A stretch of 64,000 bases of DNA from Thermohalobaculum sp039180675 (GCA_039180675.1 JBCDDC010000010.1:62001-126000); one strand, 5' to 3'; counted from the stretch's first letter, positions 35,126 through 45,030 are shown. A program made the numbers and translations. Notes: generated from the letters alone by a model not told the origin.

Positions 35126-35346
35126 ACTATGCTGAGACCCATTCATCCCGCGGGCCGAGAGATCGAGGCTTTCGCATGTCGCACTATCGCTCGCACCGGG
35201 CCACAGACTGAGGTTCCTCTTACCACGGGCAACCTGGTGCGCCTGATGCGAGCCTCGGCGCAAGCCAAGACACTTCGCCATGAGCCGACAGTCCTTGGGA
35301 CTGCGGTGGAGGACGCAGGCGGTGAGAGCCTTCGGCGCGCGCGCGC

Positions 35347-35649
35347 ATGAGAGCGATGATTGTCTGGTTCCTGATCCTTCCGATCCGGGCCTACCGTCTT
35401 TTCCTCTCACCGTGGGTTGGCCACTCTTGCCGGTTCCAACCGAGTTGCTCCGCCTATGCCATTGAGGCACTGCAAACCCACGGTCCCCTACGCGGCCTTT
35501 GGTTTACGTTACGGCGTCTCGTGCGCTGCAATCCTCTTGGCGCATCCGGCTACGATCCAGTTCCCGACGTTGGGATTAAAAAAAAATGTGCGTGCCGTGA
35601 GGGTCCTTCAACGACCGTAAATCCCACCGATCCGAAGTCGTCGTGTTGA
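35347..35649 (+). CDS. yidD: YidD, membrane protein insertion efficiency factor
   Basis: 100-aa protein with the full YidD signature: an N-terminal amphipathic helix, then CRFQPSCSAYAIEALQTHG and LVRCNPLGASGYDPVP. YidD is a small inner-membrane-associated protein that assists YidC-dependent insertion. The tail beyond GYDPVPDVG is read through a run of nine A (35578-35586) and is unlike family members, so the true end may be slightly different or a slippage could have altered it. It is not next to rnpA or yidC as it is in many genomes. Confidence 0.88.
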   Translation: MRAMIVWFLILPIRAYRLFLSPWVGHSCRFQPSCSAYAIEALQTHGPLRGLWFTLRRLVRCNPLGASGYDPVPDVGIKKKCACREGPSTTVNPTDPKSSC

Positions 35650-35796
35650 GGGTGGTCTACTTGGGTTGCGTTCCAGAACTCCAAACTGATCAGCTTCGGC
35701 TCGACTCGATCAGGTCATCCAATCTTAACGCGGAACGCTTCTCGGGCTTGCACGGCACTAGCGAGAGTATTTCGCAGGTTTAAGAAGGAGCGAGAG

Positions 35797-36270
35797 ATTC
35801 CAATACTCGAGAAAGAACTGGCAGAGACCCGGACGATTTGGGGAGAGGGTCTGATCGCTGTTTCCCGTGCTTACGAGGCCCACGGAATTGACTATGCCCA
35901 CAGAGTTGCACAGCGTTTCCTAGACGCCGTCTATGGCTACAATCTGGGTTCAGTCCTGTTCAAACCTACGTTGGCGAGCGGTGAGTTCACGTTCCGACCA
36001 ACACGAAAGGGAGCGCTGTCCTACTTTATAGGCCATGACCCAGACTACCCGCTGGATGTCGGTTTCGGACTAATGGGCTGGCGCTCCTTCGACTCGGAAA
36101 CCTCTGCCCATTTCGTTGAAAGAGATATCGCTATGTGGATGGGTTGGGTGACGTTAACGGACAAAGATGGGCGGAGCACCAAGGTCGATAAGAGTTTTGG
36201 CTACAAGCGGGATACCGAAGGATGCTTACGCATTATCCTGCACCACTCGTCGCTGCCGTATCAGCCATGA
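35797..36270 (+). CDS. SnoaL-like protein with apparent ATT start (or start-loss pseudogene)
   Basis: The frame is open from 35650 to 36270 with no ATG or GTG until late. A strong AAGGAG at 35785-35790 lies 6 bases before ATT at 35797, giving a 157-aa protein. Its sequence (TIWGEGLIAVSRAYEAHGID, GSVLFKPTLASGEFTF, WVTLTDKDGR, SFGYKRDTEGCLRIILHHSS) matches a family of roughly 190-aa SnoaL-like proteins, often labelled phosphoribosyl-AMP cyclohydrolase in databases. Usual members have a signal peptide, missing here. Either an ATT start is used for a cytoplasmic form or the true start has been lost. Confidence 0.6.
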   Translation: MPILEKELAETRTIWGEGLIAVSRAYEAHGIDYAHRVAQRFLDAVYGYNLGSVLFKPTLASGEFTFRPTRKGALSYFIGHDPDYPLDVGFGLMGWRSFDSETSAHFVERDIAMWMGWVTLTDKDGRSTKVDKSFGYKRDTEGCLRIILHHSSLPYQP

Positions 36271-36412
36271 CGCAGACCGTACTTTCTAACGGGCTCTGCG
36301 CTCGACCAATTCAGCTTGATCGTAGTCGAAACGACGTGCAAACGCTGCTTCGGAAGCCATGCCTGTGCGCTTCAGTTCATTCGTCAATTTAGTGCCTTCT
36401 TTGGAGTAGGGA

Positions 36413-37579
36413 ATGCAGAGCTTTGGCATGGGACGAGTCCCCCCTCTCCTCTTCGGGGCAGGCCGCATAGCAGATCTTTCGAATGTTGTAAGTTCGTTGG
36501 CCGGCGGTCCCGTGTTGGTGGTTGCAGATAGTGTACTTCGGGACCTTGGCGTTACGGATCGTGTATCAAGTATCCTCAAATCAGCAGGAATAACGAGCGT
36601 AATCGCCGCTGATGTGACGGGCGAGCCCAGTGAACTGCTGATTGACGATCTCTGCACCCAGGCACGCAACATGCGCGCAAAATCCATCGTGGGTGTCGGT
36701 GGCGGTGCAGCCATGGATGCGGCCAAGCTTGTTGCCGCAATTGCACGCGCGGGAAGCCCAACGCAGTCCTATGCGCTGGGTGCTCGCGATTTTCCTGAGC
36801 GCGGCTTGCCGGCGATTGCGGTACCCACCACCGCGGGCACGGGGTCTGAAGTGACCCGAACGGCAATCGTCTCCACGAGCGCAGGGATCAAGAACTGGTA
36901 TTGGGGCGAAAAGCTTATGTTTGCCCAAGCGATACTCGACCCGGAATTGACAGTCAGTTTGCCACCGCATCTGACAGCGTGGACTGGCATCGATGCTATT
37001 GCCCATGCGCTTGAGGCCTCAACTGCGCGCAAAACCGGTGCGGCTGGAGTGTTGTTTGGCCTTCAGGCGATGACCGTTCTGGCGAAAGCATTGCCTCGCG
37101 CCGTCGCAAATGGAGAGGATATCGAGGCACGCTGCCGTGTTCTGTGGGGGAGCACATTGGCAGGCCTCGCTCTGCACAACTGCAACACGCATATGGGACA
37201 CAACATCAGTCATGCACTTGGGTCGTTGTCACGTGTTCATCATGGACTGGCGACGGGACTGGCTCTGGAGGTGGTTCTTCCCTGGCTCGTCGAGAGACCC
37301 GAAGGTAGGGAAAACTACGCTCAGGCTGCAAAAGCGCTTGGCGGCGTGCAACGGGCTGATGCCTTGCCGGAGACCTTTGCGACGCTTCTGCATTCGTGCG
37401 GTGTCGCCGCTGAGTTGCCAGAGGTGTGTACTGGGGTATCAGCCGCACAACTTGCGTCTGCTATGAAGAGCGAGGCAAACTACTCGATGTCGCAGAATGC
37501 CGCTTGTCCGGTGAGCTTTGAGGACTTGGACGAGATGGGCAGGATGATGATGGCTCTACCAGTGAGCGTTTCGGCTTAG
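36413..37579 (+). CDS. Iron-containing alcohol dehydrogenase 2
   Basis: 388-aa group III alcohol dehydrogenase. It has VGVGGGAAMDAAKL for NAD, TTAGTGSEVTRTA, and metal ligands in GIDAIAHALEAS, NISHALG and RVHHGLATG. It is distinct from the enzyme at 31267, with only family-level similarity. It stands alone between the SnoaL-like gene and a decayed membrane-protein gene; the substrate is unknown. Confidence 0.9.
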   Translation: MQSFGMGRVPPLLFGAGRIADLSNVVSSLAGGPVLVVADSVLRDLGVTDRVSSILKSAGITSVIAADVTGEPSELLIDDLCTQARNMRAKSIVGVGGGAAMDAAKLVAAIARAGSPTQSYALGARDFPERGLPAIAVPTTAGTGSEVTRTAIVSTSAGIKNWYWGEKLMFAQAILDPELTVSLPPHLTAWTGIDAIAHALEASTARKTGAAGVLFGLQAMTVLAKALPRAVANGEDIEARCRVLWGSTLAGLALHNCNTHMGHNISHALGSLSRVHHGLATGLALEVVLPWLVERPEGRENYAQAAKALGGVQRADALPETFATLLHSCGVAAELPEVCTGVSAAQLASAMKSEANYSMSQNAACPVSFEDLDEMGRMMMALPVSVSA

Positions 37580-37891
37580 GCCGCTTTGACTCTGCAGTCT
37601 CCCGCATGACTTCGGCACCCAGGAAGCAGAAGCCTCGCCATCGAATAAATTCTGAACGCGAGCGAGGCAGGTCTCTGGCATTCACTGCCATTCGCAGCCG
37701 CGGCTAACTACAGCAGAGCTGCTGAATGAGCGTCCGAGAATGCGTTGCTGCCGCGAATGCCAAGAAACGGGAACGCGACTGCGAAAATCGTACCTGCCGA
37801 CGTGGCAACTGCCCGGATATCGTGGGCAGCCTGCTCGGGCGCGACGCTGCAGAGGTTACGGACGGCAAAACAAAAACCCACGAAGTGGCTC

Positions 37892-38395
37892 CTGCCTGAG
37901 ACTCTGCCGTTGCCCTTTGTTGGCGACATCCGAACCCAGGACCTTTCGCTTCCTGTACTGACGATCGTTTTGGCGACAACCGATGGCTTCGACCCCTGCG
38001 CGATGTGGGTGTTCTTTCTGATCGGTTTGCTGATGGGGCTCAAGGACGAGCGCCGCATGTGGACTCTCGGCATCGCGTTTCTTTTTGCCACCGCGGCGGT
38101 CTATTTTGCCTTGCTTGCCGCCTGGTTCAACCTGGTGGTGGTGTTGGGTGCCATAATTTGGGTGCGGATCGCCATTGGCGTGCTAGCAGTCGGAGTCGGC
38201 GGATACTTCTTACGTGAGTACCGGGCAAACTCGGATCCCACCTGCCGAGTAACGCGCCCCGGCCAGCGGCAAAAGATCATGGACGCGTTCCGCAAGGTGG
38301 TGGGCCAGAACAGTTCAGCTTTGTTCGTGCTTGGCATAATGGGCCTGTCCGTTTCCGTGAACATGATCGAGCTGTTGTGCTCTCGATCTCAATAA
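37892..38395 (+). pseudogene. CcdA/glutaredoxin-linked membrane protein, truncated
   Basis: The translation LPETLPLPFVGDIRTQDLSL then VLATTDGFDPCAMWVFFLIG and DERRMWTLGIAFLFATAAVY is typical of a family in which a thioredoxin/glutaredoxin-like domain is joined to a CcdA-like membrane domain (D-G-F-x-P-C-A motif). Here the N-terminal redox domain is not recognisable upstream, and the frame stops at VNMIELLCSRSQ, where intact members continue with further helices. Both ends are lost, so this is a fragment. Confidence 0.65.
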
Positions 38396-38767
38396 ACAAA
38401 GATGCATCAAACATGCCCGAGATGGTCCCCACAAATGCGCAGTTCAAATCCCGATCAAACAAACGCTGCGCTGATGACCGGCTCAATGCCAAGAGCTCTG
38501 AACCGGCAAGACGGATCGCTACTTTAACCGGCTGATCCGCGGTCAGGTGGACATGATCTGAGAACCCAGCCACGTTTGTCCAAGCTCACTCAATCTGGAT
38601 GGCGGGATCAGACTTAGCCTCTCCGATAACCGTCGCGCCGACCCTTCCCGATGAAGATACAAGCGCTTCTTCGTGATCAATTTCGACTGCGCTGACGCCT
38701 ATGCCGCGGGGCACAAACAAGTTTCCTAGTCGGCACGCAATCTGCGCGTCTGGTTTTCGAGTTGCTA
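38396..38767. other. Decayed intergenic DNA
   Basis: 370 bases with no intact gene. On the minus strand 38591-38767 reads as an open C-terminal piece (LGNLFVPRGIGVSAVEIDHE, ending in TGA near 38591) without a start, and a second minus-strand piece at about 38400-38573 (DHVHLTADQPVKVAIRLAGS). They look like debris of unidentified genes, fitting the truncated gene next to them. Confidence 0.4.
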
Positions 38768-40174
38768 CTAGTCATCTCTCGCCAGTACCGAAACAGCCAG
38801 GGCGCCTTCGATTTCTCTTATCGATGCGTTCGTGTCCAGGCTGGAAACTGCCTCAAGCACTTCATCCACTTGGTCTGTGACGCTCTTGCCGCTCAAGGAC
38901 ATGCATTCCCTGAACTTGTTTTCGAACTGCTGGAGACTTAGATCCCGCCCCGGCGCACCTGTCCAAATGCCAATCTGTGCCGAGCCGCGTCGTCCGTCCC
39001 GCAGCACGACTTCAACCCAATCCGGGTCTTGTGCGTCGAGGTTGATCTCGGGTCGACACGGTACTCTGGATTTGACGTCGACTCTGCCTGCAAGGGACAA
39101 GATGTCCTCTCGCTTCACGGCCTCGTCGGTGAAATCTGCAATTCGGTTGCTGCCTGTCACGAGCCCCAGCGCGACGCAATAGGCTGTGCTGAACAAAGCC
39201 TCCGTCCGATCCTTGGGCACGCCGAAGGGCAGGATCGCGAGGTGGAAGTCTGGCAGGGACGCCGCGGCGCTTACGATCTCGTCGGCGGATTGGATGCCGA
39301 GGGTGTGGTGGAGCTCGATGGCACAGTCGATCGAGCGATGGGTGTAGCCGCAGGACGGGTAGACTTTGGCACCCAGACCGAATTCCTCGATCCCCCAGGG
39401 ATCGCCGAGCTTGGCAAGGGAGGCTTCGAAACGGGCCTCGCCCGCAGGCATCAGCAGCGTGCTGAAGCTTACCGCGCCATCCAGCGCGCCCATATACGCA
39501 GTGGCTCCTGAGCGGCCGAGACCAGCAGCGACAAGACCCGTCTTGGCGGAGAAACCCGCATGCAACGGTTTGGCCGACGTTCCGAACTGGCTGACATAGC
39601 CCGATCCCAGCGATGTGGTGAGCGACAGCGCCGCTGCTGTCGCTTTGGCATCCAGGCCCCAGAGACGGCAGGCGGCGGCGGTTGCCCCAAAGCTGTCGAG
39701 CGTGCTGGTCGTGTGCCAACCGAGTTTGTAGTGCCCCATATTCACGGCTTCACCGACGCGGAAGATGACCTCGAGCCCAACCAGATAGGCATCCAGCAGA
39801 GCAGCACCCGGTACATCTTCGCCCGGCTGGTGCGAGGCCGCCAGGACGGCTGGTACCAGCACGGCACTTGCATGGTCATTGGCCTGCAGGGTGTAGTCGT
39901 CGAGATCGTAGGCATGGGCAGAGGCACCGTTAGCCATGGCGGCCCATGGTGGAGGCAGAGTAAAGCCGGTGCCGTAGACCGGTGCAGTCCCTGTGCCCCA
40001 ACCATTGGCAGCCGCGATGGCAGCTTGCGTCGCGACGGAGTCCGTTCCCAGCACCATGCAGCCGATCGTATCCAGGAATGCGCATTTGGCGCGTTCGATC
40101 GCCGCCTCTGGGTGCCGTTCTCGTGGAATGGTGGTGATGAACTGGGCAAGGGTTTCGATCGCTGTCGCGGCCAT
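38768..40174 (-). CDS. MmgE/PrpD family protein
   Basis: 468-aa protein of the 2-methylcitrate dehydratase/cis-aconitate decarboxylase family: the N-terminal helical domain has FLDTIGCMVLG and HAYDLDDYTLQANDHASAVL, and the lid domain has YPSCGYTHRSIDCA. Family members dehydrate or decarboxylate tricarboxylates, but many in catabolic operons have unknown substrates. ATG at 40174 is preferred over TTG at 40204, which would overlap the previous gene by 16 bases. Last gene of a four-gene operon. Confidence 0.85.
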   Translation of the reverse strand: MAATAIETLAQFITTIPRERHPEAAIERAKCAFLDTIGCMVLGTDSVATQAAIAAANGWGTGTAPVYGTGFTLPPPWAAMANGASAHAYDLDDYTLQANDHASAVLVPAVLAASHQPGEDVPGAALLDAYLVGLEVIFRVGEAVNMGHYKLGWHTTSTLDSFGATAAACRLWGLDAKATAAALSLTTSLGSGYVSQFGTSAKPLHAGFSAKTGLVAAGLGRSGATAYMGALDGAVSFSTLLMPAGEARFEASLAKLGDPWGIEEFGLGAKVYPSCGYTHRSIDCAIELHHTLGIQSADEIVSAAASLPDFHLAILPFGVPKDRTEALFSTAYCVALGLVTGSNRIADFTDEAVKREDILSLAGRVDVKSRVPCRPEINLDAQDPDWVEVVLRDGRRGSAQIGIWTGAPGRDLSLQQFENKFRECMSLSGKSVTDQVDEVLEAVSSLDTNASIREIEGALAVSVLARDD

Positions 40175-40188
40175 CTCTTCGAGTCCTG

Positions 40189-42228
40189 TCAGATCGCCCG
40201 GCAAAGCCGGTTTGCATCAAGCAGCGCGGCGTGGATATCACGCTGGGCGACCGCATCGCCTATCCGGAACAGCAGATACTCTCCGTCTGGATTGGCACTC
40301 AGTGCTTGGGGCTTCAGTTCCAAGAAGGCGTCAATGTCGAGATCGCCCAAGTTCTTTGAGCCCGCCGACAGCTCGTGAAAGGGGCCGTCTGCTGGAACCG
40401 TGCACATGTCGACGACTATCTGGTCGAACTGCCGTTCGACGATGCTCCGCGAAAAGTCGTTCCAGAGGCGCGCGATCAACATATTCCCATCCCGTCGGAG
40501 TCCTTTCAGCCGATGATTTGGGGTCAAGGTCGCGCCGGCCTGATAGAGATTGCGGAGATAGACTGGGATGTTCTGGCCGCCGATGTTTCTCCCAACTTGC
40601 TGATCGGGTGTGGCGATCTCGACCAAGGCGCCCCTGGATGCCAGCCAGTCTGCGGTGGCGAGTGCGCCGTGACTGCCGGTCTCGTCATAGACCAGCACAT
40701 TCTCACCGGGTCCCGTTTCGCCCGACAGCAGTTCCCAGGTTGAGACGGCCAGTTCACCGCCCCCCTGCTCCAGGGTCGCATCTGGCACACCGCCGGTTGC
40801 TACAACCACGACATCCGGCTTGTCGGCCAGCACCTCGACTCCGTCAACGTATGAGTTCAGGCGGACGTCCACATCCAGGGCCTCCATCTCGGCGGCCAAC
40901 CAATCGGCGATGCCGATCATGTCCTTGCGCCATCCCGCCCGTGCGGCGAGCAATACCTGCCCGCCCAGCCGTGTTCCCGCTTCGTGGAGGGTCGTTTTAT
41001 GACCCCTCAGCGCCGATACGCGGGCCGCTTCCATTCCGCTCGGTCCGCCGCCTATGACGACCACATTCTTCTGCGCTTCTGCCGCCGCGATCTCGTGCGG
41101 CAGCCCACTCTCCCGCCCCGTCGAGACATTGTGGACGCAAAGGGTATCGCCACCCGCGTAGATCCGATCGATGCAATAGCCGGCACCTACGCATGGCCGA
41201 ATGCGCGCCTCCTCGCCGCGCATCAGCTTGGTCACGAGATGCGGGTCCGCCATGTGTGGACGGGTGAGCCCGGCCATGTCCACGTGACCCTCGGCAATCG
41301 CCCAGTCGGCGGTTGCCGGGTCCGACAGGCGCGCGGCTTGAAACACCGGCAGACCGCTGGCGTCCTTCACCCTCCGCGCAAGCTCGATATAGGGCGCGGC
41401 CTGATAGGCCATGCCGGGGAACGTTTCGGCAAGGCCATGCAACGACCCGCCATAGGCGCCGTTGACATTGAGGAAATCCATGGTGCCGTGCACGCCGATC
41501 TGCCTGGCCAGTTCGACGCCTTCTTCTGAGGACATGCCGTCTTCGTTGGTTTCATCAGCAGCAAAACGCACGCCAACGATAAAGTCCTCCCCGACGCGCT
41601 CGCGCACTGCCTCCATCACTTCGAACAGGAACCGCGCCCGATTCTCCAGCTCGCCTCCATACCCATCATCGCGTCGGTTCGACAGCGGCGACAAGAACTG
41701 TCCGAGAAGGTGCGTCGTTGCCAGTATCTCGCAACCGTCGAGCCCGCCTTCGCGGCACCTTTCCGCCGCATCGCCAAAGGCCTTTACGACCCGGCCGATA
41801 TCGCGTGTGGACATCTCCCTTGGGACCGAGTGGTGCGCCGGGTCGCGGATCACGCTCGGCCCCATAGTCGGCAGCCAGTCGCCCACCGACCACCCAGTCC
41901 GCCGTCCCATATGCGTGATCTGACACATCAGCCCGGCACCGTGCTTGTGGATGCGATCCGCGAAGCTCCGGAAGACGGGAATGATCGTATCGTCCCCGAC
42001 ATAGATCTGACCGTAAATCGATCCTGAGTCGCGGCTAATGTTCGACGAGCCACCGAACATGGTGAGGCCGATCCCACCCTTTGCCTTCTCCTCGTGATAG
42101 GCCTGATAGCGCTCCCCCGGTTTACCTGCCTCCGCATAGCCGGGTGCATGCGCCGTTGACAGCACGCGGTTCCTGAAGGTGCGCCCGCGGATGCTGATTG
42201 GTGAGAGGAGGTTCCTGTAAGCGCTCAT
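40189..42228 (-). CDS. Old-yellow-enzyme/FAD oxidoreductase (DgcA/trimethylamine dehydrogenase-like)
   Basis: 679-aa two-domain flavoenzyme. The N-terminal half is an FMN barrel (LSPISIRGRTFRNRVLSTAH; active-site ATTHLLGQFLSPLSNRRDDG). The middle has an iron-sulfur segment RPCVGAGYCIDRIYAGGDTL followed by C; the second cysteine of the classic CxxCxxxC motif is absent, as in dimethylglycine- and stachydrine-demethylase relatives. The C-terminal half binds FAD and NAD (VIGGGPSGMEAARV). It probably removes an N-methyl group from a secondary or tertiary amine. Coupled to the flanking genes by overlaps. Confidence 0.85.
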   Translation of the reverse strand: MSAYRNLLSPISIRGRTFRNRVLSTAHAPGYAEAGKPGERYQAYHEEKAKGGIGLTMFGGSSNISRDSGSIYGQIYVGDDTIIPVFRSFADRIHKHGAGLMCQITHMGRRTGWSVGDWLPTMGPSVIRDPAHHSVPREMSTRDIGRVVKAFGDAAERCREGGLDGCEILATTHLLGQFLSPLSNRRDDGYGGELENRARFLFEVMEAVRERVGEDFIVGVRFAADETNEDGMSSEEGVELARQIGVHGTMDFLNVNGAYGGSLHGLAETFPGMAYQAAPYIELARRVKDASGLPVFQAARLSDPATADWAIAEGHVDMAGLTRPHMADPHLVTKLMRGEEARIRPCVGAGYCIDRIYAGGDTLCVHNVSTGRESGLPHEIAAAEAQKNVVVIGGGPSGMEAARVSALRGHKTTLHEAGTRLGGQVLLAARAGWRKDMIGIADWLAAEMEALDVDVRLNSYVDGVEVLADKPDVVVVATGGVPDATLEQGGGELAVSTWELLSGETGPGENVLVYDETGSHGALATADWLASRGALVEIATPDQQVGRNIGGQNIPVYLRNLYQAGATLTPNHRLKGLRRDGNMLIARLWNDFSRSIVERQFDQIVVDMCTVPADGPFHELSAGSKNLGDLDIDAFLELKPQALSANPDGEYLLFRIGDAVAQRDIHAALLDANRLCRAI

Positions 42229-43517
42229 GGCGATCTCGTCGCATTGTTCCAGAGGTCACGGCCGCGGAACATGAGATCTGCAAAGGGCAGAAACCATGGC
42301 CGTCCCCGGTGCCACCAGCGGGTCGGAAAGCCTGTCTTTGTGAATGCGGTTTTCCCCTCTGCGTCCCCAGCCATCAGAAGAGCGGCCTTGTGGCCGAGAT
42401 ATGGGGCCATCGCGTTGCCGCTGCCCGAATACCCCATGGCGTGCCATACGCCGTCGGTTTCCCCAACATGCGGCAGGAAATCGAAGGTAAATCCAGTCCT
42501 GCCACGCCAGCTGTGGCTGAAACCGACACCTTTTAATTGAGGAAAGATCCGGGTCATCAGACCGCGCAGTTCCGCCTGAGCAACAGGCTCAGGCGCATTG
42601 AACAGCGCTGCGCGCCCGCCAAATATCAGCCTGGTTCCATCGGGTGAGGCCCGGTAGTAACAGTGACGCTCGCGACTTTCGGCCACCATTCGGCCGCCTG
42701 GAAGGAGATCTTTGATCCGATTAGTGCCAAGCGGTTCCGTCGCCACTATATAGCTGGGAATGGGGACGATGCGGCGTTTGAACTCGCTGAGGACCGTTGG
42801 CGTATAGCCGTTCGTTGCGATCAACACCTGACCCGCCCGAACATTGCCACGCGGCGTTTCGACATCGATCCCTGAACTGGTCTTGTGCAGGGCTTTCAAT
42901 GGCGTTCTTCCTTGCAGCAGAGCACCGGCGCGCTGTGCGGCGCTCAGCAACCCTGCCGTCCATTTCGCCGGGTTGAGACCTCCGTGCCGCGGAAAGACGA
43001 TGCCGCCTTGGTAGAGATCGGTGTTCACTTCATCGCGTTGGCGGGACTTTGGGATCATTTCCGCCTCAAGGGGGATCAGAGACTGAAGCCTTTCGAGGCC
43101 TCGTGCGGAGGCGTCATATTCCGATGCCTGCCAGAGCCCCCGAAATCTGCCGGTTTCCGCAAAATCACAATCGATGCTTTCCTCGATCATCACCTGCTTG
43201 ACGAAATCGGTCGAGGTCAAATGCGCCTCGGTCAGAAGATCAAGCGCGGTCTCCTTGCCGAAACGGGCCTCCATATCGTCGATCGACAGACGGTGCCCGC
43301 CACCGATCATGCCTCCATTTCGTGAACTCGCCCCCGCTCCGGGCTCTTCTGCCTCCAGCACCAGGACCGATTTGCCTTTCCTTGCCAGCGTGCGCGCTGC
43401 TGAAAGGCCAGTCAGACCAGCGCCGACGATCACGACATCGAGTTCGTTTGGCAGCGGTTCTTCCGGCGGCGAGGCGGGCGCGCCCGCATCATCCCACCAA
43501 AAAGGCTCAAATCTCAT
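42225..43517 (-). CDS. DAO-family FAD-dependent oxidoreductase
   Basis: About 430-aa flavoprotein: VVIVGAGLTGLSAARTLARK at the N-terminus, EAEEPGAGASSRNGGMIGGG with the flavin-contact serine and arginine, and MGYSGSGNAMAPYLG at the C-terminal FAD site. It resembles gamma-glutamylputrescine or sarcosine oxidases. ATG at 43517 overlaps the MttB-like stop by 11 bases; a start at 43550 is also open. Expected to oxidise a C-N bond of an amine in the same pathway as the methyltransferase. Confidence 0.87.
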   Translation of the reverse strand: MRFEPFWWDDAGAPASPPEEPLPNELDVVIVGAGLTGLSAARTLARKGKSVLVLEAEEPGAGASSRNGGMIGGGHRLSIDDMEARFGKETALDLLTEAHLTSTDFVKQVMIEESIDCDFAETGRFRGLWQASEYDASARGLERLQSLIPLEAEMIPKSRQRDEVNTDLYQGGIVFPRHGGLNPAKWTAGLLSAAQRAGALLQGRTPLKALHKTSSGIDVETPRGNVRAGQVLIATNGYTPTVLSEFKRRIVPIPSYIVATEPLGTNRIKDLLPGGRMVAESRERHCYYRASPDGTRLIFGGRAALFNAPEPVAQAELRGLMTRIFPQLKGVGFSHSWRGRTGFTFDFLPHVGETDGVWHAMGYSGSGNAMAPYLGHKAALLMAGDAEGKTAFTKTGFPTRWWHRGRPWFLPFADLMFRGRDLWNNATRSP

Positions 43518-45030
43518 CGTTGCCGATTTCACGGGTGCGGCGTTCGACATAGTCGTTCAATGCGTCCTGGCGATCCGGTGAGATTGGGGGCGGCTCATAG
43601 GCCGCCAGCATCTCTTTCCACTTCGCGTTGGCACGCTGAGCAGTGTTAGGAGATCCATCCGCCTCCCAGAACTCATAGGGGCGCCAGTCAGACAGGATGG
43701 GTGTATGAAAAGCATCCTGATAGCGCGCCATCGTGTGGGAAGATCCGAGGAAATGCCCGCCTGGACCGACGTCTTCAAGCGCGCTGATCGCTTCCTCAGC
43801 ATCGCTGAAATCGATGCGCCCGCGCAAGGCGCCCATCATGCCAATCATCTCCGCATCGATGATCGTCTTCTCGAAACCTGTTGTGAGCCCTGCCTCCATC
43901 CAGCCATGGGCATGATAGACACAATGTGCCCCGCACAAGATCGCCGCCCAAAGCGAGAACATCGTCTCATATGCCCCTTGCGCATCCGGCGCATTGGAGC
44001 TGGAGCCCAGCATGAGCCGCTGAGGCAACTTGTACCGTCGCGCCATCTGGCCGTTGGACAGGGTCCCGGTGACGGTTTCCGGCACACCCATCGCTGGCGC
44101 CCCAGACTTCATATCGATGGGGGTTGTCAAGACGCCATAGAAGCATGGCGCCCCGGCGCGCACCATCTGCAGGAACGCGATCACGCCGATAGCTTCGGCG
44201 TTGCACTGGATGAGACTGCCCGAGAGTGTGATCGGCGACATAGCTCCCGCAAAAGCCACAGGCGAAACGACGTTCGCTTGGCCGTTGGCGGCCATTTCCA
44301 TCGCCCCTTCCAGAAGCGGTTCGTCGACGACCAAGGGGGAGTTGACCGAGATGCTCGCATGCAGGCGAGGCGCTTCGACGAGCGCCTCACGGCTGATGCC
44401 ATGGGCGATCGAGGTCATCTCCAGACTATCCCGCACCCGGGTTTCGCCGATGGCGTAGACGCGGGTCACCTTATCAGAAAGCGTCTGCCAGGCCCGCATG
44501 CTGGTCATGTGTCTCGTGTTGACAGGGGTGTCGATGGGTTCGACCGGGTGGCCTGAGTGGAAGGCGCAGGTGGGGATCATCTGGTTGAGCCTCACCAGAT
44601 CTTCAAAATCGGCCTGCCCGCCCGGCCGCCGCCCGCGGTCCATATCGAGCACATTGGGTGCCGATGAAGCGGAACCGAAATGGATCGTATCATCACCGAA
44701 CGTGAGATCATGGGCCGGGTTGCGCGCCCTCATCGTGAACTCAGCCGGCGCAAGCGTGAGGAAGTGTTCCACGACCTCGCGCGGAAAGCGCACGATGCCA
44801 GTCTCTCGGTCGACCTTACATTCGTTGGCCTCGAGGATTGGCCAGCTTTTCGGGGACATGAATTTCAGCCCTATGCGCTCCAGCACCTGCAATGACAGAT
44901 GATGGACCCGGTCTTCCTCGTCTTCGGTAAGCACGTCGACCGCAGCATAGGGCCGCTTGATCGGTGTGAATTTGGGGAGGGCGGCGGGGGCGGGTTCGGC
45001 GTTTCTGCGCCGTTGCCGTCGGGCGGACAT
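43507..45030 (-). CDS. Trimethylamine methyltransferase (MttB) family protein, non-pyrrolysine
   Basis: 507-aa protein of the MttB superfamily (FMSPKSWPILEANECKVDRE near the N-terminus, NVVSPVAFAGAMSPITLSGS in the barrel). There is no in-frame UAG, so it is a non-pyrrolysine member like the glycine betaine methyltransferases MtgB. Such proteins transfer a methyl group from a quaternary amine to a corrinoid protein, though no corrinoid protein gene is adjacent. The start at 45030 has GGAGAAG upstream. First gene of the operon, divergent from a LysR regulator. Confidence 0.88.
   Translation of the reverse strand: MSARRQRRRNAEPAPAALPKFTPIKRPYAAVDVLTEDEEDRVHHLSLQVLERIGLKFMSPKSWPILEANECKVDRETGIVRFPREVVEHFLTLAPAEFTMRARNPAHDLTFGDDTIHFGSASSAPNVLDMDRGRRPGGQADFEDLVRLNQMIPTCAFHSGHPVEPIDTPVNTRHMTSMRAWQTLSDKVTRVYAIGETRVRDSLEMTSIAHGISREALVEAPRLHASISVNSPLVVDEPLLEGAMEMAANGQANVVSPVAFAGAMSPITLSGSLIQCNAEAIGVIAFLQMVRAGAPCFYGVLTTPIDMKSGAPAMGVPETVTGTLSNGQMARRYKLPQRLMLGSSSNAPDAQGAYETMFSLWAAILCGAHCVYHAHGWMEAGLTTGFEKTIIDAEMIGMMGALRGRIDFSDAEEAISALEDVGPGGHFLGSSHTMARYQDAFHTPILSDWRPYEFWEADGSPNTAQRANAKWKEMLAAYEPPPISPDRQDALNDYVERRTREIGNDEI

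Noticed and set aside
35578..35586. Run of nine A inside yidD
   Set aside because: It lies after the conserved YidD region, so length change would affect only a dispensable tail; too little to claim phase variation.
40989..41200. Missing second cysteine in the iron-sulfur motif of the DgcA/TMADH-like enzyme
   Set aside because: The C-V-G-A-x-Y-C form is, as far as I know, the norm in dimethylglycine-demethylase relatives, so it is not an anomaly of this gene.
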